A stretch of DNA of 5,776 bases, from the NCBI GenBank assembly GCA_031259795.1, contig JAIRLA010000160.1, positions 1 to 5,776 on the forward strand, read 5' to 3'. Within the stretch, counting starts at the first letter, position 1. Every line of letters begins with the position of its first letter. Positions 1-5,776 of this stretch are shown piece by piece. This DNA is from Azoarcus sp. Its GTDB lineage: Bacteria > Pseudomonadota > Gammaproteobacteria > Burkholderiales > Rhodocyclaceae. The position numbers and the translations under genes were made by a program. The notes under the pieces are model-generated. The model saw nothing but the letters and a program-made list of their open reading frames with translations, was not told the DNA's origin and made no database searches.

Positions 1-85
1 GGAGGGCGGCAAGGAGGGCGAGCGCGGGCAGTAGCAGCCAACGCCGCCGAACGGTTACAGGATGCCAGGGTGAAAGCGATGCCAT
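1..85 (-). CDS. N-terminus of an unidentified membrane or exported protein, cut by the window edge
   Basis: Only 28 codons are visible, reading MASLSPWHPVTV, then RRRW, then LLLPALALLAAL at the window edge. A short polar start, three arginines and a Leu/Ala run is the pattern of a signal peptide or first membrane helix with its N-terminus in the cytoplasm. The gene follows DUF3999 on the same strand after 120 bases, so it may belong to the same transcript. No good Shine-Dalgarno precedes ATG 85. A GTG at 121 in the same frame would add 12 residues (MFHPEPALPAPL), with a stop codon two codons further upstream, and it lacks a clear ribosome site too. The opposite strand is also open here (a frame ending TGA at 85-87), but it gives an unremarkable Ala/Arg/Gly string, so the minus reading is preferred. 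No family can be assigned from this fragment. Confidence 0.45.
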   Translation of the reverse strand, partial: MASLSPWHPVTVRRRWLLLPALALLAAL

Positions 86-120
86 GAGCGGTGCGGGCAG
101 GGCCGGTTCCGGATGAAACA

Positions 121-131
121 CCGATTATCGG
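121..131. other. Short perfect palindrome CCGAT-T-ATCGG
   Basis: An 11-base perfect inverted repeat (5-base arms, 1-base centre) lies in the gap before the third gene and touches the possible GTG start at 121. It could be a small operator half-site pair, but a palindrome this short is easily expected by chance, and no -35/-10 pair is recognisable around it. Confidence 0.2.
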
Positions 132-153
132 GTATCGCCATGAGTTTGTGATT

Positions 154-183
154 CTTGACCTTCGAGGCGGCGAAGTCTTCAAG
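154..183. other. Imperfect inverted repeat after the DUF3999 gene
   Basis: CTTGA (154-158) pairs with TCAAG (179-183), and CTTCG (160-164) pairs with CGAAG (171-175), around a 6-base AGGCGG loop with a small asymmetric internal bulge. It lies 23 bases past the DUF3999 stop. Neither strand has a T-run after it, so it is not a convincing intrinsic terminator. It could be an mRNA 3'-end or intercistronic hairpin, or chance. Confidence 0.35.
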
Positions 184-205
184 GCGGGCCTATTGGAATG
201 GATTC

Positions 206-1744
206 TTATTTTTCCGCGCGCAGCAAGCTGAAAGCCATGCCCGCCAGCAAGACCGCGCCCATGAAGAGAACGACCCAGAAGGCGGCTTTTCCCATAGTGA
301 ACGTTTTTGTTTCTTTTTCCGGTTCGCTGGAGGCGACGGGAACGGGCGGCGCGGCGCTTTCCGCGATGCGGGCGTGGCCGATCCGGACGGCGGCGTCCGC
401 CGGAATCAGGGTCGAAAGGGGTAAGTTCGCCGCGCGTGCGTCGGCGCGGCCGTAGGCCAGCCGGTAGGGGGCGCTGCCTCGGGCAAGAAAGGTGAGTTCC
501 CGCCCGCGCAAAGCCACTTTGATGCGCGGCGCCTGTGCGCCCAGGCCGCTGCCGCGGGGGTCGATTTGCAGACGCAATTGATCGACGGGCGTGCCGGGTA
601 GCTCGAGTTCGTCCTCCACCCGTTCGCCCGCCTCGCCGGGCAGGCGGTAGACCACGCCGCTGGCGAGCGTCCGCCAGGGCGCTTCTTGCGTCCGCCGCCG
701 CGAGCGCGCGTTGCCGCCGAAGGTATCGCGCACGCGGCGCTCGCCGCGCAGGATTTCCGCGACCAGTGGTTTGTCGCCGTTTGCCGTTTCGTTTTTTCCG
801 GGCGGCTGGTAATTCCGTCCGGAAAGGATGACCGGGGCCAGGGTGCCCATTTCTTCCACCGCGATCGAGACTCGCTCCAGCGGCAGGCTCAGCGGAAGTT
901 CCCAGATGAATTCGCCTTCGCTTTTTCTCTCTTCCGCGTTTTCGCCGCGGGAAGCCGGTTCGCCGGTGAGGTAGGGCGACCAGGCGAGCGGCGCGTCCTC
1001 GATGCCGGCCACCGTGCCCGAGAGCCGCGCGCCGCGTACGCTCGCCGCCACGTCCGCGTCTTGCCAGAGAAGCCGCAAGTAGCGCGCCTTGTGCCGGGGC
1101 AGGCGAATTTCGTTCCGGGTGATGGTCTGCCCGTCGAAATCCAGATGGACGAGTTGTCCTTCGCCCCAGTTCCGCCAGTGTTCGAGATCGTCGCTGGCCT
1201 CGATGGAAAAGCGGAAAAAACCTTCCTGTCCGCTCGTCTGGTCGAGGTGCAGGACTTCCGGAGCGAAATCCGCCGCGCCCATGTCGAGCAGCCAGCCGCG
1301 CAGGACTTTCCGGGCCGGAGCGGACGCTCTGGCGGCGCGTCCTTGTCGCGCCTTCGGGGTGACTTCGATGTCGACCGCGCCATTCGCGCTGCGTCGAATC
1401 CGCAAGCCGTCGCCGAGCGCGACATCGGCGGCCAGGGCGTCGGCGGCATACAGCGGAAACAGGCGCGCCCGCGCTTCGCGCCGTTCCTGCGTGCGGCGCG
1501 AAACGTTCGTGGTCAGCGCATGCGGCAGGGATTCGCCTTCGGCATTGAATACGCGCAGATCGCGCAAGTCGGCGTGCGCCGCCTGCCATTGCACGGACAG
1601 CGGAATATCCAGCCGGTACCAGGGCGCTTCCTCTTCCGGTTCGATTGTCCGCACATGGCGGTAGTCGGCGATGTTCTCCGCCGCGGACGCGGCAAGACTC
1701 GTCCATGCGGCCAGGAACAGTGCGGCGGCGAATTTCATGGTCAT
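206..1744 (-). CDS. DUF3999 family exported protein with C-terminal membrane anchor
   Basis: This 512-residue protein matches DUF3999 (Pfam PF13163), a family of unknown function usually next to DUF2339 genes. Residues 1-22 form a signal peptide: Lys4, a hydrophobic core, then Ala-Ser-Ala before AENIADY, with cleavage likely after 21 or 22. The mature N-terminus carries DLRDLRVFNAEGESLPHAL (59-77), the early conserved segment. Residues about 163-227 (LHLDQTSGQEGFFRFSIEAS ... ARYLRLLWQ) have the strand pattern and RYLRL ending of a discoidin-like beta-sandwich; about 280-432 is also beta-rich. A Pro/Glu/Lys stretch (465-482) leads to one helix (about 487-507) and the end LLRAEK, so the bulk should be periplasmic. 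ATG 1744 (MTMKF) has GGAGAG 5 bases upstream and overlaps the DUF2339 stop; ATG 1738 (MKF) is the alternative. The frame stays open far upstream, but that part is an arginine-rich shadow of DUF2339. Confidence 0.9.
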   Translation of the reverse strand: MTMKFAAALFLAAWTSLAASAAENIADYRHVRTIEPEEEAPWYRLDIPLSVQWQAAHADLRDLRVFNAEGESLPHALTTNVSRRTQERREARARLFPLYAADALAADVALGDGLRIRRSANGAVDIEVTPKARQGRAARASAPARKVLRGWLLDMGAADFAPEVLHLDQTSGQEGFFRFSIEASDDLEHWRNWGEGQLVHLDFDGQTITRNEIRLPRHKARYLRLLWQDADVAASVRGARLSGTVAGIEDAPLAWSPYLTGEPASRGENAEERKSEGEFIWELPLSLPLERVSIAVEEMGTLAPVILSGRNYQPPGKNETANGDKPLVAEILRGERRVRDTFGGNARSRRRTQEAPWRTLASGVVYRLPGEAGERVEDELELPGTPVDQLRLQIDPRGSGLGAQAPRIKVALRGRELTFLARGSAPYRLAYGRADARAANLPLSTLIPADAAVRIGHARIAESAAPPVPVASSEPEKETKTFTMGKAAFWVVLFMGAVLLAGMAFSLLRAEK

Positions 1745-4700
1745 GGGCGCTCTCCGGCTTCCCGCGCCGGCAATTTCGGCGGCAGCGGGGCGAAATATCC
1801 GACAATCAGCAGCAGCGCGCCGACGCCGATGAAGGAGACGATGCGCTCCAGGCCGCCGCTGTCGCCCAGTTCGACAAAGAAAAGTTTCACCACAACGATT
1901 CCCAGCAGTGTGGCTCCGGCCATCCATGCCCGGCGATGTCCTTGGCGGCAGCCGCGGATCATCAGTGCGAGAGCGAACAGCGACCAGATCAGCGACCAGC
2001 CCATCTGCACGCTCATCGACCCGGTCATGGAACGGAAATCGAACGGCAGCCCGCCCCAGAAATAGGCCATGCGGCAGGCGGCCAGCGTAATGAAGGCGAG
2101 CAGGGAAACTCCCATCATCGCGGCGGCCGCGCCGCGCGCCCGCTGCAATTCGGGTTCCGGCAGGCGGCTCCAGCGCCAGCAGATCAGCAGCGCGAACAGC
2201 AGGCACAGTTCGAGCGGATTCAGGACGGGCACATGGGGCGAGTGCGGAACGAAGACGCCGCAAGAGAACGTATTGGTGATCCAGAACCAGGACAGCGTCG
2301 CCAGCGCGAGCGGCAACGCGGCGTAGAACCGGTACTCGCGCGTGAAATCCCTGAACGGCCAGATCCGCCAGCGCCGCGCGCCGCTCGCCAGCCACAGATA
2401 AAGGCACGGCGCCAGCGCCCAACTCAGCCAACGCCATGTGCTCGTCATTACAGTCAATTCGCTGACGGCGCGCCATGGCTCGGCGTTCGCGGAAAGCCTC
2501 GTAGCGGCTTCTTCGACCGCGGAGTGCGCCGCCAGCGCCAGCGCGCCGACCATGAGCCATGCCCCCAGCACGTGCGCGGCGCTTCGGACGGCGGCGGGCC
2601 ACAAATGGGCGAGACCGCGCAGCAAGGCGAAATGCACGGCGAAAAACGCGATCCACACCGGCCCCGCGAGCGCGCTCCACGGCAGGCCATGTTTGGCCAG
2701 CAAGCATATCGCCGCCGCGTGAGGAAGAAAAACCGCGAGCGCCATCGCCCGCCAGCGCGCGATGCGCGCGATCGTCATCCACAACAGGGCGGACAGGGAC
2801 AACGCAAGCAATATCAAGTGATCTTGCGTGAAAGCCAGCTCCGACCGGCCGTCGAACCCCACGCCGTGAGCGGCGAGGGCGCCCATTTGGTCGGCGACGG
2901 TCCATGTCCACCAGCCCGCGCCCCAGGCCAGCAACAGGCTGGACAGGTGCAGGAGCCGTTGCGGATCGAGCGCGGGGAAAGCCGCCGCGCCGCGCGCGGC
3001 GACATGATGTATCCGCCACGCGCCCGCCATCGCCGCGAGCGCCAGAGCGACGGAGGCCCAATGCCCGGAAGGGGAAGACGCGGGTATGGACGCGGCATGC
3101 TGGAGCATGAACGTGCAACCGGCGACCGCTTCGAGCGCCACGCCAAAATAAAACGTGCCGCGCTGCCCCTGCCACAACCCCAGCCACAGAATCAGCAGGC
3201 CGCTTGCCGCCCAGGCGATGCCCGCCTCGTTCCAGTCGAGCACGAAAAGCGCCGCCAGATTGACGAAGACCAGCCCCAGGAGCAGCGCGATGCCCACGCG
3301 CCTGGCGAGCGCTTCATCCTTGCGCGCCATGGCGTCGCTTTGGGCAAGAATCGCGCTGGCAATCAGCGTAAAGCCTGTGGAGGCCGCGCACAGCAAGCCC
3401 ATCCAGCCGGAAGCCAGCACGCCGCCGTCGCCCGTATCCAGCCGCAGGTTGCACAGGAACAGCAGTCCGCCGAGAAACTGGACGCCAAACGCGCAGATGA
3501 GAAAAAGGCGCGACCCCAGGCGCAGCCCGGCGAACACTGTCGCCATGCCCGCCAGCGCCCAAGCGATGACCGTGTACTCGAGCCCGAAGCACGACGGCGC
3601 GATCAGGTAGAGGAATATCAGCCCGGAGGCGGCGAGTAGCGGCAGCGCGCGCCGCTCCCCGCCGCCGAGCGCTTCTTCCGGCGCGCGGCGCAGGGCGCGG
3701 TGGCAAAAGAGCAAGGATGCGCCCAGCATGGCCGCGCCCAGCGGCGAGGCTTCCAGCAAGGTCTCCGTTCCAATGCCCGAATCCCGGAGCCACGCCGCTG
3801 CCCCGAGAAACTGGACGCCAAACGCGCAGGCGAGAAAAGGACGCGAACCCAGACGCAGCCCGGCGAACACTGTCGCCATGCCCGCCAGCGCCCAAGCGAT
3901 GACCGTGTACTCGAGCCCGAAGCACGACGGCGCGATCAGGTAGAGGAATATCAGCCCGGAGGCGGCGAGCAGCGGCAGCGCGCGCCGCTCCCCGCCGCCG
4001 AGCGCTTCTTCCGGCGCGCGGCGCAGGGCGCGGTGGCAAAAGAGCAAGGATACGCCCAGCATGGCCGCGCCCAGCGGCGAGGCTTCCAGCAGGGTCTCCG
4101 CTCCAATGCCCGAATCCCGGAGCCACGCCGCCGCCGCCAGCGCGATCAGCGCGAGCGAGAATCCCCGCGCCAAGCGCCGCCCTTGCATGAGGCTGAGCCA
4201 GTAAATGCCCGCGCCTTCCGCCGCCCAGACCATCGCCGTCCAGCGCGCCTCGAAGGCCAGCGGAATCGCCAGCGTGCCAAAGACCAGCGCCAGCGCGGCG
4301 CAGATTTCCATCAACAGGCCGACGCGCCGCCGCCCCCGCAGGAACAGCGCCATCAGCAAATAAAACGCGCCGAGGCCGAGCGCGGAAAACGCCATGCCGA
4401 ACTCGGGAGCGAGCGGGTGGATGAGCGTGCATTGCAGCCCGAAACCGATCAGCGGCGGGCCGAACACCATGGTTCCATCGAGATAATCGGCGCGCCTCGC
4501 CGACCAGCGCGACATTGCCCGCCGCCCCTCGCTCTCTGGCGCGTCCGCCGCTTCCATGAGCTTGCGGCGCGCGAAAAGCAGGCCGATGCACACATACATC
4601 AGGAAAAACAGGATCAGGAAAGGCTCCGTGCTCATGAACAGATCAGCGGTGTAGGAGCGTATCCCCCACGCGAACCCGATGCCGAATGTCCCGGTGAAAC

Positions 4701-5748
4701 CGATCAGATTCAGCACCCGCCAGGCCTTGAACCAGGCAATCAGGGCGACGCCGCCATTGAGCAAGGCGAAGTAGCTGAAAAGCGCCACATGGTCGCCGCT
4801 GCCGGTAGATGTCAGGATCGGCGCGGCAAAGCCGCCGAACACCGCCGCGCAGGCAAGGCCCAGGGCATCCTGCAACACCGCCAGCATGACGGCGGCGATA
4901 GTGAGAAAGACGAGCAGGCCGAACGCCAGCCCGGGCGGCAACAAGAAATGCAGGCGCATGGCGGCAAAGCTCGTCAGATAAAGCACCGCCACGCCCGCGC
5001 CTTGCAGCATCAGACCATAAGCGGGTCTTTTCAGGCGCAGCCGCCAACCCAGCGCCAGCAAACCGATCGCCGCGATCGCCACGCCGATGTAGCGCAACTC
5101 GACTGGCGGGGAGAAGCGATCGGAGGCGTAACGCAGCAAAAAAGCAAAGCCAAGAAACAACAGCGCCACGCCGACGCGCAGCACGGTGTTGCCGCCCAGC
5201 AGCCAATCTTTCGCCGCCGCGAAAGCGCGCTCCGCGAACGTCGGCCCGGCGGGACGGGGCGGCGGGGCGGGAGGGATGGGCGTGGATTTTTCCATCGCCG
5301 CCGGCACCGGTATTTCGTCGCCAGCGCCGCTCCAATCGAAAGACACGGAAACCGCCTCCGTTTCCGCCTCCGCCCTGGCCGCCACGGGAGGCGGAGCGGG
5401 CGCGACGGTAGGCGGAGCAGCGGGCGGAGCGGCCGGTAGCGCCGCTTCCGCGCCCGTTGCCGGTGTTTGCGGCTCGTCCGGGCGGACGTCGGTGTGGAGA
5501 AGAAGCGTTTCTTCTTTTTCCTCCCGCCGTTGCGGTGCGGGGGCGGCGGCAGGAGCATCCGCTGCCGCGCCGGTCTTTTGCCCATGCGGCAAGGACTCCG
5601 ACTCATCGACCCGTTTTTCCAGCGCATGGAGCCGCCTCGACAGCGCCGATAGCCATTCTTTCAGGCGCTGGTTGTCTTTCTTCAGCGTCGAAATACGAAA
5701 CCAGCCAATTGCCAGCAGAATAAACAGGACAGTCGAAAAAAATTTCAT
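1741..5748 (-). CDS. DUF2339 family polytopic inner-membrane protein with an internal tandem duplication
   Basis: This 1335-residue protein belongs to the DUF2339 family (Pfam PF10101, COG5373-like), whose function is unknown. An N-terminal membrane helix (about 3-18) is followed by a probable coiled coil (22-50) and an Ala/Pro-rich linker (about 55-170). The rest is mostly hydrophobic, with roughly 30 candidate membrane segments. Family hallmarks are GGNTVLRVGVALLFLGFAF (185-203), QGAGVAVLYLTSFAA (249-263), the GGFAAPILTSTGSGDHVALF block (305-324), AWFKAWRVLNLIGF (338-351), and the C-terminal KLFFVEL...ERIVSFIGVG...GYFAPLPP block (1288-1324). Residues 539-649 and 650-760 are near-identical copies; without one copy the protein would be 1224 residues, still long for the family as I recall it. 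The ATG at 5748 is chosen because GGAG lies 6 bases upstream and the protein then begins with a hydrophobic anchor. The stop overlaps the DUF3999 start by 4 bases. Family assignment is firm; any function is inference. Confidence 0.93.
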   Translation of the reverse strand: MKFFSTVLFILLAIGWFRISTLKKDNQRLKEWLSALSRRLHALEKRVDESESLPHGQKTGAAADAPAAAPAPQRREEKEETLLLHTDVRPDEPQTPATGAEAALPAAPPAAPPTVAPAPPPVAARAEAETEAVSVSFDWSGAGDEIPVPAAMEKSTPIPPAPPPRPAGPTFAERAFAAAKDWLLGGNTVLRVGVALLFLGFAFLLRYASDRFSPPVELRYIGVAIAAIGLLALGWRLRLKRPAYGLMLQGAGVAVLYLTSFAAMRLHFLLPPGLAFGLLVFLTIAAVMLAVLQDALGLACAAVFGGFAAPILTSTGSGDHVALFSYFALLNGGVALIAWFKAWRVLNLIGFTGTFGIGFAWGIRSYTADLFMSTEPFLILFFLMYVCIGLLFARRKLMEAADAPESEGRRAMSRWSARRADYLDGTMVFGPPLIGFGLQCTLIHPLAPEFGMAFSALGLGAFYLLMALFLRGRRRVGLLMEICAALALVFGTLAIPLAFEARWTAMVWAAEGAGIYWLSLMQGRRLARGFSLALIALAAAAWLRDSGIGAETLLEASPLGAAMLGVSLLFCHRALRRAPEEALGGGERRALPLLAASGLIFLYLIAPSCFGLEYTVIAWALAGMATVFAGLRLGSRPFLACAFGVQFLGAAAWLRDSGIGTETLLEASPLGAAMLGASLLFCHRALRRAPEEALGGGERRALPLLAASGLIFLYLIAPSCFGLEYTVIAWALAGMATVFAGLRLGSRLFLICAFGVQFLGGLLFLCNLRLDTGDGGVLASGWMGLLCAASTGFTLIASAILAQSDAMARKDEALARRVGIALLLGLVFVNLAALFVLDWNEAGIAWAASGLLILWLGLWQGQRGTFYFGVALEAVAGCTFMLQHAASIPASSPSGHWASVALALAAMAGAWRIHHVAARGAAAFPALDPQRLLHLSSLLLAWGAGWWTWTVADQMGALAAHGVGFDGRSELAFTQDHLILLALSLSALLWMTIARIARWRAMALAVFLPHAAAICLLAKHGLPWSALAGPVWIAFFAVHFALLRGLAHLWPAAVRSAAHVLGAWLMVGALALAAHSAVEEAATRLSANAEPWRAVSELTVMTSTWRWLSWALAPCLYLWLASGARRWRIWPFRDFTREYRFYAALPLALATLSWFWITNTFSCGVFVPHSPHVPVLNPLELCLLFALLICWRWSRLPEPELQRARGAAAAMMGVSLLAFITLAACRMAYFWGGLPFDFRSMTGSMSVQMGWSLIWSLFALALMIRGCRQGHRRAWMAGATLLGIVVVKLFFVELGDSGGLERIVSFIGVGALLLIVGYFAPLPPKLPAREAGERP
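1750..1755 (-). promoter_or_regulatory. Ribosome binding site of the DUF3999 gene inside the end of DUF2339
   Basis: On the minus strand GGAGAG lies 5 bases before ATG 1744 (GGAGAGCGCCC then ATG). It sits within the last codons of the DUF2339 gene. For the alternative ATG at 1738 the gap would be 11 bases, so 1744 is favoured. Together with the ATGA overlap it points to coupled translation. Confidence 0.65.
3471..3803 (-). repeat. Tandem repeat within the DUF2339 gene, second unit (residues 650-760)
   Basis: This is the second 333-bp unit in reading direction. It matches 3804-4136 with a constant offset of 333 bases. Clear mismatches fall at 3497, 3498, 3506, 3508, 3514, 3520, 3637, 3719, 3759 and 3768, with two more at the ambiguous right edge (3799, 3803). 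The stretches 3521-3636 (116 bases) and 3638-3718 (81 bases) are identical to the other copy. The protein differences are T661, A677, L748 and I751 against A550, V566, P637 and A640. The unit encodes about four hydrophobic segments around the conserved motifs WLRDSGIG, HRALRRAPEEALGGGERR and LEYTVIAWALAG. Confidence 0.97.
3804..4136 (-). repeat. Tandem repeat within the DUF2339 gene, first unit (residues 539-649)
   Basis: This is the first 333-bp unit in reading direction and directly abuts the second. The length is exactly 111 codons, so the frame is kept. The outer edges are fuzzy by a few bases because GCC/GCG-rich sequence flanks both ends (the four alanine codons before W542, and AAA before W653). 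Both copies are intact coding sequence with no stop or frameshift. The mismatches with the other unit are about half synonymous and half replacement, and all replacements are conservative or tolerated in membrane segments. Confidence 0.97.
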
Positions 5749-5754
5749 GAACCA

Positions 5755-5758
5755 CTCC
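5755..5758 (-). promoter_or_regulatory. Ribosome binding site of the DUF2339 gene
   Basis: On the minus strand the bases read ACGGAGTGGTTC and then ATG, placing GGAG 6 bases before the start at 5748. This good spacing fixes the start codon. The window ends 18 bases further upstream, so no promoter can be judged. Confidence 0.75.
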
Positions 5759-5776
5759 GTCTCGAAAAGCGTCGCC

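Noticed and set aside
115..141. Small minus-strand gene starting at ATG 141 (27 codons)
   Set aside because: It has no Shine-Dalgarno sequence, an unremarkable composition, and it overlaps the more plausible third gene in another frame.
154..183. Intrinsic terminator after the DUF3999 gene
   Set aside because: The hairpin is interrupted and no T-run follows it on either strand, so it is kept only as an inverted repeat.
686..2065. 459-codon plus-strand open frame
   Set aside because: Antisense to DUF3999 and the end of DUF2339; it has no coherent domain and spans the junction of two well-supported genes.
1745..3187. Upstream in-frame extension of the DUF3999 frame to a 993-codon reading frame
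   Set aside because: The added part is Arg/Ala/Gly-rich low-complexity sequence in an alternative frame of the DUF2339 gene, while DUF3999 has a clear signal peptide and ribosome site at 1744. It is not a fusion protein.
1645..3639. 664-codon plus-strand open frame
   Set aside because: It lies antisense to DUF2339, is rich in Gln, Arg, Gly and Pro without any recognisable domain, and is explained by the scarcity of stop codons opposite a GC-rich gene.
3471..4136. Tandem repeat considered as a mobile element or CRISPR-like array
   Set aside because: There are only two adjacent coding units, with no spacers, terminal inverted repeats, target-site duplication or transposase. An in-frame internal duplication explains it.
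3314..4591. 425-codon minus-strand frame within DUF2339
   Set aside because: A shifted frame of the same strand, with Arg/Gly/Ala-rich composition. The DUF2339 frame carries the family motifs throughout this region.
3700..5439. 579-codon plus-strand open frame, itself containing a visible repeat
   Set aside because: Its repeat is just the antisense reading of the DUF2339 duplication. Composition is Arg/Gln-rich and no start context or domain is seen.

Overview
The window is GC-rich (roughly two thirds G+C by eye) and almost entirely coding on the minus strand. It looks like a chromosomal segment from a Gram-negative bacterium, most likely a proteobacterium. That rests on the two recognisable protein families, a DUF2339 polytopic membrane protein and a DUF3999 exported protein, which are typically neighbours in proteobacteria, and on the high GC. 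No tRNA, rRNA, CRISPR array, insertion sequence or phage gene is visible.

Layout, in transcription order (right to left). Only 28 bases lie upstream of the first gene, so its promoter is outside the window. A 1335-residue DUF2339 protein runs from 5748 to 1741. Its stop codon overlaps the start of the next gene in a 4-base ATGA. A 512-residue DUF3999 protein runs from 1744 to 206. A 120-base gap (86-205) carries two small inverted repeats and no convincing terminator. A third minus-strand gene probably starts at 85 (or GTG at 121) and leaves the window at base 1; only its basic/hydrophobic N-terminus is visible.

How the genes fit together. The overlap implies translational coupling and co-expression. 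DUF2339 is a large inner-membrane protein with an N-terminal anchor, a coiled coil and a long Ala/Pro linker. DUF3999 is predicted to be exported to the periplasm and held by one C-terminal membrane helix. A membrane-plus-periplasm complex is a reasonable inference, but neither family has an established biochemical function that I can name with confidence.

The most unusual feature is a 333-bp (111-codon) in-frame tandem duplication inside the DUF2339 gene (3471-3803 and 3804-4136). The copies differ at only about 10-12 bases and 4 amino acids. It lies within an older, diverged repeat architecture of the same period, seen as W508, W619, W730 and W846 in equivalent motifs. The extra unit adds an apparently even number of membrane segments, so it should not invert the topology of the rest of the protein.

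Many long alternative-frame ORFs occur on both strands (up to 664 codons on the plus strand). They are best explained as GC-rich shadows of the two real genes.
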